A stretch of DNA of 64,000 nucleotides, taken from contig NZ_JAUTAU010000001.1 of the NCBI RefSeq assembly GCF_030818775.1, positions 4,468,001-4,532,000 of the forward strand. The letters are read 5' to 3'. How positions within the stretch are numbered: the stretch's first letter is position 1; every line of letters begins with the position of its first letter. The notes under the pieces were generated by a model. The model did no database searches. It had not been told where the DNA came from and saw only the letters and a program-made list of their open reading frames with translations. Positions 50,671 to 59,630 of the stretch are shown in pieces. Made by a program: the position numbers and the translations under genes. This stretch comes from Bacillus sp. SORGH_AS_0510 (lineage in GTDB: Bacteria; Bacillota; Bacilli; Bacillales; Cytobacillaceae).

Positions 50671-51189
50671 ACAAGTCCTCCTATTTATCGTTTAACCATC
50701 CTATTATTTACAAAAAAGCATTTAATAAACCAATGATTCCAGTCCTTGTCACCACTCGAAATGTTTTTTTCATAAGTATTGAAAATAATGATTAGAAGTT
50801 AATTTAATTTACTAAAAATTGAATCGCTTTAGATACGATTTATGCTATTGTCAAATTAAGCAAGGTAAACACACTACAAAACTCTAGTTGTTTGACTTCG
50901 AGACGTGTGGAGTGTGGGATGGAAATAGTGAAGGATAACGGCCAAAAAAAATTTAGGAGGTGCACGTTGAGGTTCTTCATGTAAAACATATTTTATTAAA
51001 TTAATGGAATTATATTTTTTTACTCAATTTCAAAAATGTACCTAGCTATTACCTTTTTCTTACCTTGTGCAATATACCTTTTCAGCAAGCTACCTCTTCT
51101 TAGAATCACGATTATACTATTCATCATGTCTTGACTTACTAATTTTTCTATCCATATGTTTCTTAAATTCAGTAGGAGGTTATTGCTAT
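50671..51189. other. 519-base gap between gadB and nuclease gene
   Basis: The first ~75 bases are shared with the upstream part of the gadB fragment (to ~55485). The rest is A/T-rich. GGAGG at 50956-50960 precedes a possible five-codon leader (TTG at 50967 to TAA), for which there is no further support. An AGGAGG site at 51174-51179 belongs to the nuclease gene. Nothing else recognised. Confidence 0.5.
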
Positions 51190-52650
51190 ATGTTTGAAAG
51201 CAAATCGGTACAAAAAGCCATTTTATCGAAGAGAGGCAAGAGAAAGTTAGCCTTCCTTGTAAGTATGTGTTTGGTGTTTGTAATTGCTTTAGGGAATGTA
51301 TTTATTCCACGTACGCAAGCAGCCGTAGGAACAAATATTGTGATTAGTGAGATTTATGGTGGAGGCGGAAATGGTGGTGCTTCCTACAAAAATGATTATA
51401 TTGAACTCTATAATCCTACTAATTCCAGTGTTAACTTATCCGGGTGGACGGTCCAATATGCATCTGGAACGGGTACTTTCAGTAGCATTACAAATTTAAC
51501 AGGAAGCATTGGTGCCCATCAATACTACTTGATTAAAGAAGCAAGCGGTGGTGGAGGAACGGTTGATTTACCGACTGCTGATGTAACAGGTACCATAAAC
51601 TTAAGTGCGAGTAGTGGAAAAGTTGCTCTAGCTAAGGTCACTACCTCGGTTTCAGGTTCAACAGATTCAAATGTTGTGGATTTTGTAGGCTTTGGTTCTG
51701 CCAACGATTCAGAAACTACTCCAGTTGGGACTCTTTCCAATACGACAAGTGCAGAACGCAAAGACAACAACAGTGGCACAGTTCAAGGTCAAGGTAATGG
51801 TTGGGATACAAATAATAATGCCAATGACTTGGTAATCACAAGCAACTCGGATCCTCAAAATTCATCTTCTCCTGCTGAACCAGCAATAGGCGTTGATAAT
51901 GATAATATGGGATTAGGGAATCCAAGTGGTGCTACATCTGATGTATCCAATTCTAATAATTATTTAATGACGAAGCCGCAATATACTCTTTCATACAATA
52001 ATAGCAAACACGAGCCGAATTGGGTTAGCTGGCATTTAGGTTCATCTGATCTTGGAAGCACTCCGCGTCAAGATAACTTCCGTGCGGATACAGCACTTCC
52101 GACAGGATGGTATCGAGTAACATCCACTGAATTTTCGGGCAGCGGATTCGACAGGGGACACATGTGCCCCTCAGAAGACCGAACAGCTTCTGTTGATAAC
52201 AATTCTGCAACGTTTCTTATGACCAATATGATTCCTCAAGCTCCTAAAAACAACGAGGTTACTTGGGCAAGTCTAGAATCCTATTCTCGAAAACTGGTTT
52301 CAGCCGGAAACGAATTGTATATTATTTCTGGAGGTTACGGAAGTGGGGGTACCGGTTCAAATGGATATATGACGACTGTAGGAAATGGAGTTGTTGTGCC
52401 CGCTAAAACATGGAAGGTGATCGTCGTATTACCTAATGGGAATAATGATGTTAGCCGTGTAACAACTTCTACTAGGGTAATAGCTGTGTTGATGCCGAAT
52501 GACCAAACAGCTTCTAGTCAACCTTGGGGCTACTATAGAGTAAGCGTAGATACGATCGAGTCTTTGACAGGTTATAACTTCCTTTCTTCTGTATCAACAA
52601 ACATCCAAAGTACCATCGAAGCCAATGTTGACAATGGTCCTACGAATTAA
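51190..52650 (+). CDS. secreted LTD-domain DNA/RNA non-specific endonuclease
   Basis: 486 residues from ATG 51190 with AGGAGG ten bases upstream. A long signal peptide ends near RTQAA. Residues ~45-165 form a lamin-tail domain (NIVISEIYGGGGNGGASYKNDYIELYN, VNLSGWTVQY). A Ser/Asn-rich linker precedes the nuclease domain (~265-485) with GSGFDRGHMCPSEDRT, the DRGH catalytic motif, and the metal-site Asn in FLMTNMIPQAPKNNEVTWA. Probably degrades extracellular DNA for nutrients or in competition. Confidence 0.9.
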   Translation: MFESKSVQKAILSKRGKRKLAFLVSMCLVFVIALGNVFIPRTQAAVGTNIVISEIYGGGGNGGASYKNDYIELYNPTNSSVNLSGWTVQYASGTGTFSSITNLTGSIGAHQYYLIKEASGGGGTVDLPTADVTGTINLSASSGKVALAKVTTSVSGSTDSNVVDFVGFGSANDSETTPVGTLSNTTSAERKDNNSGTVQGQGNGWDTNNNANDLVITSNSDPQNSSSPAEPAIGVDNDNMGLGNPSGATSDVSNSNNYLMTKPQYTLSYNNSKHEPNWVSWHLGSSDLGSTPRQDNFRADTALPTGWYRVTSTEFSGSGFDRGHMCPSEDRTASVDNNSATFLMTNMIPQAPKNNEVTWASLESYSRKLVSAGNELYIISGGYGSGGTGSNGYMTTVGNGVVVPAKTWKVIVVLPNGNNDVSRVTTSTRVIAVLMPNDQTASSQPWGYYRVSVDTIESLTGYNFLSSVSTNIQSTIEANVDNGPTN

Positions 52651-52707
52651 TTCATAGGAAGTGACTGGTAGGTTTTAGAGAGAGATATTGAAAGTAGATT
52701 TGTATAA

Positions 52708-52750
52708 AAAGCTAGGTAGGTCACACACAAGACTAACCTAGCTTTCTTAT
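52708..52750. terminator. bidirectional terminator, nuclease/brnQ
   Basis: AAAGCTAGGT and ACCTAGCTTT with an 18-base loop; T-rich on the plus side, A-rich to the left. Confidence 0.85.
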
Positions 52751-52793
52751 TTAATACCTTGTGTACATAAACGTACATCTATTTAATTCGTAT

Positions 52794-54137
52794 TTATGCT
52801 GCTTTCTTAACAGTCGGTTCCTCATTACCCATTAATTTTTCAAAAATGCTTCCTATTATTAAACCAAGTAAACCAGGAATCACCCAGCCGAATCCCTCAT
52901 TTTGCAAAGGAACATTTGATAATAAATCTGAATATAAACCATTTAAAAATGTGGAATTGAATATTTCAATTAAGCTAAATAGACCGACAAGGCCGATTGT
53001 CATGAAATATACGGGGCGGTTATTAAAAGGTAATCTCTCATGTACTAGACCTAAAATGATTAATGAAATTGCCATTGGATACACTAAGCTCAGCACTGGG
53101 ATGGATACTTTTAAAATTTGAGAGAGACCAAGATTTGCTACAAAACCACTGATCACACATAAAAAGATTGCCCATTTTATATAAGATAATTTCGGGAAAA
53201 TATTCGAAAAATATTGAGCACAAGATGTGATTAATCCTATACAAACACATAAACAAGCAAGTGTAAAAATTAATCCTAAAACAATTGTTCCACTCTGTCC
53301 GAACAATTGCTGTAATACAGTACTTAAAACGATCGCTCCATTATCTACTTTTCCTGGCATTGAAGCGGAAGCTCCTAAGTACCCAATAATAAAATAACAA
53401 ATAGATAAGAGCAGACCGCAAATAAGGCCAAATATCGCTAAATATTTTACTTGTAATGATTGCTTGGTTATTTTTTTACTCTTAAAAATATTGGTAAATA
53501 TAATTCCGTAAATTAACGCACCGATGGAATCCATAGTTTGATATCCATCTAAAAATCCTTGAGAGATGGGATTCTCTTTATAAGATAATGTAGCTTCTTT
53601 AAAGCTAGATAAATCAGTAAATACAGCCTTGATAAAAACGATCAAGATTAAAACTAATAAAGAAGGTGTTAAAATCTTTCCAAATCTGTCTACTAATTTA
53701 GATGGCGATTTTGCAAACCAAAAGACAATACTAAAAAATACAGTTGTATAAATCAAAAGTGCGATAGGTGAAGACTCTATTGCATTTGGTAAAAAGGGCT
53801 TTACTCCCATTTCATAGGCAAGACTGCCTGCACGTGGAATGGCAAGTCCAGGTCCTATTGATAAATAAATAGCCATGGGGAATAGTAAAGCAAAAATAGG
53901 ATGAACTCTATTAGTTAATGCTTCAAATGTTCCTGATTTTGCAATTGCTATAAAAGCTAATACTGTAAGACCCACATCAGAAATAATAAACCCTGTAACT
54001 GCTTGCCACACACTTTCTCCAGCAGCCTGTCCCAAATAGGCTGGAAAAATTAAATTTCCTGCACCGAATAACATTGAAAATAACATTAAGCTAATTAACA
54101 GGATTTCTTTACTGGTTAATCTATTCAAACAATTCAC
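52794..54137 (-). CDS. brnQ: branched-chain amino acid carrier BrnQ
   Basis: 447 residues with ~12 membrane helices. MLFGAGNLIFPAYLGQAAG at residues ~20-40 and the AIPRAGSLAYEMG motif are diagnostic of the LIVCS family, which imports Leu, Ile and Val with Na+. Upstream no T-box was recognised. Terminator shared with the nuclease gene. Confidence 0.92.
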   Translation of the reverse strand: MNCLNRLTSKEILLISLMLFSMLFGAGNLIFPAYLGQAAGESVWQAVTGFIISDVGLTVLAFIAIAKSGTFEALTNRVHPIFALLFPMAIYLSIGPGLAIPRAGSLAYEMGVKPFLPNAIESSPIALLIYTTVFFSIVFWFAKSPSKLVDRFGKILTPSLLVLILIVFIKAVFTDLSSFKEATLSYKENPISQGFLDGYQTMDSIGALIYGIIFTNIFKSKKITKQSLQVKYLAIFGLICGLLLSICYFIIGYLGASASMPGKVDNGAIVLSTVLQQLFGQSGTIVLGLIFTLACLCVCIGLITSCAQYFSNIFPKLSYIKWAIFLCVISGFVANLGLSQILKVSIPVLSLVYPMAISLIILGLVHERLPFNNRPVYFMTIGLVGLFSLIEIFNSTFLNGLYSDLLSNVPLQNEGFGWVIPGLLGLIIGSIFEKLMGNEEPTVKKAA

Positions 54138-54539
54138 CTCAATTGAATATTGTTATATGAAAGTACTAATTCTATCAAATATCCGCTAAATTGAGTATTG
54201 AATTATGAAAAAATACTATTATGTGGATTTTATAACTTCCTTGAATAAAGAAATCTTGTCCTTATTTAGTAACAAGTGATAGTCCAGCGATTGTAAAATA
54301 AGCGTAGATTTTCCTCTTAAATGCAGAATCGTGCGCATTTCGGGGGTAGATAAGGGGAGTTTTTCCACTTATGCAAAAAAAAATCACCTATTTTCGCATT
54401 TTTTGAATCAATAAGGGGAATTTCTACCTCTATTTATCAGCCTGGATCGGGTGCTTAACCTGATCCCCCAGCCCTCGGTCAATCACTTGCTTAACAAGTT
54501 GTTGGCATTGAGGCATTTGGCTAACAACCCATTTACTTA
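54138..54539. other. gap with short hairpin repeats and no gene
   Basis: At ~54290-54440 three hairpin-prone variants of the AATAAGSGGAA...TTATT repeat lie in a row (AATAAGCGTAGATTTTCCTC, ATAAGGGGAGTTTTTCCACT, AATAAGGGGAATTTCTACCT). A minus-strand stretch at ~54437-54539 is free of stops for about 35 codons, but no family or start is seen. Confidence 0.55.
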
Positions 54540-54803
54540 TGATAAGGTTCACTGGTTGAATTAATATCAAGAGCAATTAGTGTTTCATCTTGGAAAGCTT
54601 TGCGGCCGTATATGCGAACCACATTCAATAATCCAATACTAAAATTTGAACTTGTTCTGTTGGAAAAAGTCGATATGACCCAAAAATTCCAGTCCAAGTC
54701 GATGCACTCTTGATTGCGTTATCACTTTCTGCAGTTGATCTTCCCCGGTCATTACATTCAATGAAAACTTCTGAACCAAGTCTTTAACTGTTACTTTTTT
54801 CAC
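54540..54803 (-). pseudogene. HPr kinase/phosphorylase remnant, frameshifted and internally deleted
   Basis: From GTG 54803 the frame reads KKVTVKDLVQKFSLNVMTGE and ITQSRVHRLGLEFLGHIDFF, the HprK N-terminal domain. After that a shift is needed to read PTEQVQIL, matching the family's YPAERVQLLG. Then IGLLNVVRIYGRKAFQDETL resembles the C-terminal part near the family's LFGAGAIRDQ block, so the catalytic Walker domain (~150 residues) is missing. The frame has several stops. Non-functional. The minus-strand ORF start at 54935 is only frame extension. Confidence 0.7.
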
Positions 54804-54930
54804 CCTATACTCACGTCCTATTAGCCTTTTAATAGAAATATACTTAAGATTAATGGAAACATCATACATTTGAGAAATGATTCCTGAGAGGTCTATACCA
54901 TATTGACTCGGTGCCAGGCACTCTTCAGAA

Positions 54931-55410
54931 CGCAAGTCCCCCGAGCATACATGCCTCTGAAGAACCAGTTGTTGAAATGCCCATCGTGGTAAGGGGGTTG
55001 GGCGAATGCCAGAGGTTGGCTAGTATGCGGACACATCGCTCCTCAATTGCGGCAGTCTGCGGATATTCTTCCTTGTCAATCATGTTCTTGTCGAATGATT
55101 TGGCATATAAATCTTTGGCAGAAGGCTCCATCCATGTGCTAACGAATGTTGCAAGACTCAGGCGGGCATTGCCATCAAGAGCAATTTCATCATGGACGAT
55201 TTGATACGATGTTTCGGGTAACATGCCTTCATCAGGCATTTGAAAGTGCGGAACAGCTAATTCTCCTTCACGGGCAAACAAAGGATTCACAGAAAATTCA
55301 TGAGGCAGCTCCCTTTGCACGTGATGGGGTAAACATTGTAAGTTATCTGGCATGACCCCTTTTCCTTCGTGTGCATTGTTATGATCCTCTGTTTTTCGAT
55401 CCTGTGGTAT
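54931..55410 (-). pseudogene. truncated gadB copy (first third only, start codon lost)
   Basis: 54931-55485 aligns without net length change to 50191-50745 (offset 4740). The start ATG of gadB is ATA here, though the GGAGG site is kept. The reading frame is otherwise intact through SGGEACMLGGLA-type residues (SSEACMLGGLA) and is then cut at CGCAAG, where sequence unrelated to gadB begins. Some 160 of 489 codons remain, without the PLP Lys. Non-functional. Confidence 0.88.
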
Positions 55411-55499
55411 ACAAGTCCTCCTTTATATCGTTTAACCATCTTATTATTTACAAAAAAGCATTTGGTAATCCAATGATTCCAGTGCATTCACAACCCGAT

Positions 55500-55683
55500 G
55501 TGGATGGCCTCAAGGTCAACATCCTGTATATGGATGATAACCTATGAAACGCCGTTGGTTTTAATCTTTCTGAAGCGATGGTGGTACCTAAGGAGTTAGA
55601 AGATAAGTTTAAGTTTACTAGGCAGAAGTCAAAACTAGCTTGAACAATTCGGGCTCATTTTTTGTAATTAAAGGAGAATATTA
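55500..55683 (+). pseudogene. decayed 3' part of the 155-aa gene
   Basis: 55500-55683 follows 48800-48990: GCCGTTGGTTTTAA, then an AAGGAGTTAGAAGATAAGTTTAAG-like run and GGCAGAAGTC. It has an in-frame TGA after SKLA (GGGA changed to TTGA) and small indels. It corresponds to the last third of the intact gene at 48525-48992. It lies on the far side of the gadB fragment, whereas the intact gene lies on the near side of gadB. Confidence 0.8.
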
Positions 55684-55786
55684 CACAAGAGCAAAAACAA
55701 CCATTCATGCTACAATGTTCATCTAGGAATTCAAATAAAAAACCGTCCTTTTTTAGAGACGGTAAGTAGAATTATCAATGTATTAT

Positions 55787-56521
55787 TTATAATTTAAATT
55801 TTTCCTTGAATTTTTTATTAAAGTTTATTTTTTTCTCTTTCCATGCACCATATTCAATATCATAATTTCCAGTACCAATATCATTTTTATCTTTGTTATC
55901 AAGATTATACCTACCAAGAACGTTGTATACTACACTATATTCTCCATTTGAGTTTTTAATAAGGAAAATTAAATATTTCATATCTTTTTCCATTTCAGTA
56001 TATGGACCTGTAGTAATTTTCGATTTTACTCCATTACTATCCTCTATAATTCCTACGGCCGGCTCGATAAGTTTAAAACCACTGTTAACTGTTATATCCA
56101 AATCCGAAGGAGATTTAATTATTTTATCTACATTTACAACCGTTTCTGTATAATAATCTTCTATTGATTGATCATTGGAATAGGTTGTTCTATGTACTCT
56201 CTCTAAAAAATTCATTTTAGGACTACCTATAATTACTAATTCTGCTTCAGTAAATAATTGTTCTGCTGAATTAATTGGAGAATAATTTCCTTCAACATTT
56301 ATCGTATTTAATTTAGGTTGTGCCACTACTACACTTTTTGATGGTTGACCCATAGCCTTTTCAGTTGGAGTTTTCTGCGGCTTTAAATTTTGAGATGAGG
56401 CAGCTATATTTTTATTTAAGTACGGTAAATTAGTATCTTTCGAATAACTACTATATCCTACGCCTATTAATAATACTAACGATAATGTAATAAATGCATA
56501 ACTATTTCTGATACTTCCCAT
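55787..56521 (-). CDS. membrane-anchored extracellular protein, partner of metzincin-like gene
   Basis: About 244 residues from ATG 56521 (AGGAGGAAGGGATTT upstream); the longer frame to 56545 overlaps the previous gene. One N-terminal membrane helix (YAFITLSLVLLIGVGYSSY), then a Gln/Lys/Pro-rich linker and a beta-rich domain (AEQLFTEAELVIIGSPKMNF, TETVVNVDKIIKSPS, YLIFLIKNSNGEYSVVYNVLGRY). This resembles the extracellular domains of uncharacterised Bacillus surface proteins. Second gene of a two-gene unit. Confidence 0.7.
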   Translation of the reverse strand: MGSIRNSYAFITLSLVLLIGVGYSSYSKDTNLPYLNKNIAASSQNLKPQKTPTEKAMGQPSKSVVVAQPKLNTINVEGNYSPINSAEQLFTEAELVIIGSPKMNFLERVHRTTYSNDQSIEDYYTETVVNVDKIIKSPSDLDITVNSGFKLIEPAVGIIEDSNGVKSKITTGPYTEMEKDMKYLIFLIKNSNGEYSVVYNVLGRYNLDNKDKNDIGTGNYDIEYGAWKEKKINFNKKFKEKFKL

Positions 56522-56538
56522 AAATCCCTTCCTCCTAA

Positions 56539-57099
56539 CTACCATTTTTTTCCTAATTCATTAATATCCCAAGCTGTAGTACCTATAGACTGTATTCCTT
56601 GTTTCATAACAGAACTACCAGTATAAGATACAGGATGTTTCATTTTCACTGTATGGCCCACTTCGTGTGTGGCATTAGAAAACCTTTCTTTGTCACTCAT
56701 TTTAAAACTTGTCATCACATTGTGATATATATATACCCTCACATATGTCCAATTACTATCCATAGAAACATTATCTCCATATCCATTCACTGGGAAAACT
56801 CTACCAAGTAGTGACGGATCGCTTGTAGAACCAACGTAATAAATATCCGCAAAGCTATGTTCTGTTCTTCCTAAGCTAATTCCATAATACTCCCATTCCG
56901 CCCTAGCTTTATCATACATATCTCTGTACCTGTACGTAACACCGTTATATGTGAAGTTAGTACCTGTAACAGATGAGTCGTATTTTACTCCATAGAACGG
57001 CCTTGTTCCTGCATGGTAATCTGCTTTAGCACTAGAAGCAAAAGAAGTTGCAAAAGACATTAATACGGTTACAAATAATAGTTTGATAATTTTTGTCAT
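56539..57099 (-). CDS. secreted metzincin-like zinc protease with altered motif
   Basis: 186 residues. A signal peptide ends near SSAKA. The zinc-binding sequence ATHEVGHTVKMKHP has His-Glu-x-x-His and a third His at the metzincin distance, but Lys replaces the usual Gly in HExxHxxGxxH. SSVMKQGIQ supplies the Met-turn. The size is small for a protease without a propeptide. Protease activity is likely but not certain. Followed 17 bases later by the anchored protein. Confidence 0.72.
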   Translation of the reverse strand: MTKIIKLLFVTVLMSFATSFASSAKADYHAGTRPFYGVKYDSSVTGTNFTYNGVTYRYRDMYDKARAEWEYYGISLGRTEHSFADIYYVGSTSDPSLLGRVFPVNGYGDNVSMDSNWTYVRVYIYHNVMTSFKMSDKERFSNATHEVGHTVKMKHPVSYTGSSVMKQGIQSIGTTAWDINELGKKW

Positions 57100-57256
57100 G
57101 AATCTATTCCCCTTTCTTGTAACATATTAATTTTGTCATTTTATACCAATTTATTATAGGGACTTTTTTCCTAATTTTTATATAAATTACCATTTTTTAG
57201 AAAAATAGACAAATTATATATATAAGTGATACAATTTTGTAAATAGGGGGGAATAT

Positions 57257-57664
57257 ATGAAAATATTAAAAAATACTATTGGTTTGATTTTAATTTCAAT
57301 CCTTTTATTTGGTTGTGGGAATTACAATCCATCCGATGATGATGTAGTGGATTTACATGGGGAAATTACTAATTTTAATAAATTTCAGCAATTTTTAAAT
57401 AATATAAAACTAGGTAACAAGCAAAAAATTAGAGTTGTAAGATATACAAATGAAGGGGACCCTCTTATACACGATCTCGAGTATGACGGAAAAAAAATAA
57501 TTTCAACAATCGACACTACAAGAGATGAGTTTGGGGAACAAAAAATAGATACGACCTCCTGTAAATCAATAGATATAAAGGAGGAAGAAAATAGAATTGA
57601 GTATGTATTATTGGGATGCAAAAATACAAAAAGACAAAATACAATATTAATTTTACGGAATTAA
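57257..57664 (+). CDS. DUF4362 lipoprotein
   Basis: 135 residues with lipobox LLFGC, then DVVDLHGEITNFNKFQQFLNNI and IRVVRYTNEGDPLIHDLEYDGK, which match DUF4362 proteins of Bacillus. A likely promoter lies just upstream (TAGACA, 18 bases, TACAAT), and AGGGGGGAATAT precedes the ATG. Surface-exposed, function unknown. Confidence 0.85.
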   Translation: MKILKNTIGLILISILLFGCGNYNPSDDDVVDLHGEITNFNKFQQFLNNIKLGNKQKIRVVRYTNEGDPLIHDLEYDGKKIISTIDTTRDEFGEQKIDTTSCKSIDIKEEENRIEYVLLGCKNTKRQNTILILRN

Positions 57665-57984
57665 AATAAAATACTAGATATTTATGAAACGTAAAATAAA
57701 TGTAATAGAAACAAAATAAACTTCATACCCCTGATAATTTAAAAATCCTAAATCACATCAGACTTGAAGCATGTTACGAATGGAAATTATTCGCAGCGTG
57801 CTGCTTTTTCAGAAGAGGTTTGTTGCAGGTTTAAAGGACATGGGCTGATTTCGATTACACATAGTATTATTTCAGAACTTGTTTGTGGCACTAACCCTTA
57901 GATATCGGTCCATTTTTCCTTCTTTTCCAATAACCCTAATCAGAGGTCCTCATAATAAATGAAAACCTCCACTTTGTTTTACTC
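57665..57984. other. gap with no recognisable gene
   Basis: A/T-rich, no frame with a ribosome site. A weak GAGGT...ACCTC inverted pair at ~57942-57968 may end the converging GNAT transcript. Confidence 0.5.
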
Positions 57985-58497
57985 CTAAACCAAATTTACC
58001 CGATGCCAAGCCCCCTTCTGTATACTAAACATGGACCGGTCGCTGCCAAACCTCTTTAGTGTTTTTTCAAATTTCATCCCCACTTTTTTTAACAGCCTGC
58101 AGGCCCGTTCATTAAGAGTTGGTGTTTCAGCAACGATGGTTGTTAACTCAAGGGAATGAAAGCCATATTCGATAACCTTCTCGATCACTTCTTTTGCATA
58201 CCCCTTGCCCCAAAAAGCAGGCAAAAATTGATAGCCAATCTCTGTGTTGATTCGGTCATGGCCTGTATCTAAGCACACTAAGCCAATGAATTCATTCGTC
58301 TCTTTCAGTCTAACGGTCCAATAATGATTGGACTCTAACATCATCTGAAATCTTATACTAAACGATATCTCATCAACTGTCCCATCAAGGAACTTACGTA
58401 CATCTTCGTCCATATACAACATCAATATGGATTCATAGTCCTGTTCAGAAATAGGATTTAACTCACATCGCTCTGTCCTTAACATTTTTGATTCCAC
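57985..58497 (-). CDS. GNAT-family N-acetyltransferase
   Basis: About 170 residues from GTG 58497 (AAAGGTG, five-base spacer); ATG 58485 is the alternative. RFQMMLESNHYWTVRLKETNEFIG, FLPAFWGKGYAKEVIEKVIEYGF (acetyl-CoA loop) and RACRLLKKVGMKFEKTLKRFG follow the RimJ-like GNAT pattern. Monocistronic; acceptor unknown. Confidence 0.85.
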   Translation of the reverse strand: MESKMLRTERCELNPISEQDYESILMLYMDEDVRKFLDGTVDEISFSIRFQMMLESNHYWTVRLKETNEFIGLVCLDTGHDRINTEIGYQFLPAFWGKGYAKEVIEKVIEYGFHSLELTTIVAETPTLNERACRLLKKVGMKFEKTLKRFGSDRSMFSIQKGAWHRVNLV

Positions 58498-58657
58498 CCG
58501 TTCACCTTTAATTATATACCTCATAATTCTATGTATTATTATATACATAGTTTTTCTATGTATCAAGTGTTATTTTTTCCAATAAAACAAAGGAATTGCA
58601 GAACAACTTTAGAATTAGTTAATATAACTCTGCAGTCTTGGGCTGATTGAAGGGAGA

Positions 58658-59509
58658 ATGGTCAATTTGATCGAGTTAAACTACGGAAAATATTCCATTC
58701 CTAAAACATTGGAAACAATTATAAAATTACAAGAACAGCTTGATCACGAGGGATTGTTGGAATATGGGGCTCTATTAGGCAATTATTTTTCATACGATGG
58801 CCTTGAATCACGGTACTTAAACACTCCACTTGATGTTATTCCATTTGCCAGACCTGGTTCGGACGGTATCCATTATGGATTTCTTACTGATTTTGGACAA
58901 GTTAAAGACCTTGAATCTGCCTATATCGTTCGTGTCTCACCAATGGATTTTGATCACCCCGTTCAAATTGTCGCCAGGAATCTCCATGATTTCATGAGGA
59001 TTTTGTGCTATTGGCCAAGTGCCATTGAAATGATTGATATCACTACAGGTAAGAGTGACTTTGAAAGACTTCTTAAAGATGAACTTGAAGCATCATTTGA
59101 TGATATTAATAATGTCAGCGCCAGTAAGATAAATAAAACGGTCCGTGAATCCTTCCAACTTGCCCCCATTGATTCTTTATATGAGTATTTACAGGAAGTT
59201 AAGAAGGAAAGGGAGCACGAGATTGTTTTACCGACTGAAGATGGAATTGGCGTAGTGTACAATTCTATTAATGAAGCGCCATCAATCATTAAAGGCTTAT
59301 TTAATTTCAACGGAGTAGAGACACTACTTATAAAAGATGTGAAACCTTTCTTTGAGCATTCATCCTCTGTAGCCAAATTAGTGTTTTTACGCGATGCCCA
59401 ATCAAAAGGGCTCATTTTTGATAACCAAGAATTAAAATTCTTTCTTAAAGAACAATTACTTCTGTTAAACCTACAGGACGAATCAGCAAGAATTTCCTTC
59501 CCTGATTAA
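58658..59509 (+). CDS. unrecognised 283-aa protein, SUKH-like middle region
   Basis: 283 residues. The part VIPFARPGSDGIHYGFLTDFG and VQIVARNLHDFMRILC resembles SMI1/KNR4 (SUKH) proteins, in which such strands precede a FxxFL helix, but this is a weak reading. The C-terminal half is helical and charged. Start ATG 58658 is close to its AGGGAGA; TTG 58667 has better spacing. SUKH proteins often serve as immunity or regulatory proteins; no toxin gene is next to it. Confidence 0.55.
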   Translation: MVNLIELNYGKYSIPKTLETIIKLQEQLDHEGLLEYGALLGNYFSYDGLESRYLNTPLDVIPFARPGSDGIHYGFLTDFGQVKDLESAYIVRVSPMDFDHPVQIVARNLHDFMRILCYWPSAIEMIDITTGKSDFERLLKDELEASFDDINNVSASKINKTVRESFQLAPIDSLYEYLQEVKKEREHEIVLPTEDGIGVVYNSINEAPSIIKGLFNFNGVETLLIKDVKPFFEHSSSVAKLVFLRDAQSKGLIFDNQELKFFLKEQLLLLNLQDESARISFPD

Positions 59510-59532
59510 CGAAATGTAACCTCTCATATGTA

Positions 59533-59575
59533 AAAAAGGCGGGTTCTAAAAGAGTATTTTAGAACCCGCCTTTTT
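59533..59575. terminator. bidirectional terminator, SUKH-like/PBP genes
   Basis: GGCGGGTTCTAAAA and TTTTAGAACCCGCC with a 5-base loop; A run before and T run after. Confidence 0.9.
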
Positions 59576-59630
59576 AAAAACCACATTTCCACAAACATTC
59601 CAGCCGAAAAATGAAATATATTCTCCTCCC

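Noticed and set aside
50880..51000. Riboswitch before the secreted nuclease gene
   Set aside because: No known aptamer core could be recognised; the GGAGG plus five-codon frame is too short to support a leader peptide.
54911..55355. Plus-strand ORFs opposite the gadB fragment as new genes
   Set aside because: They are antisense of a degraded gadB copy, as shown by alignment with 50191-50745.
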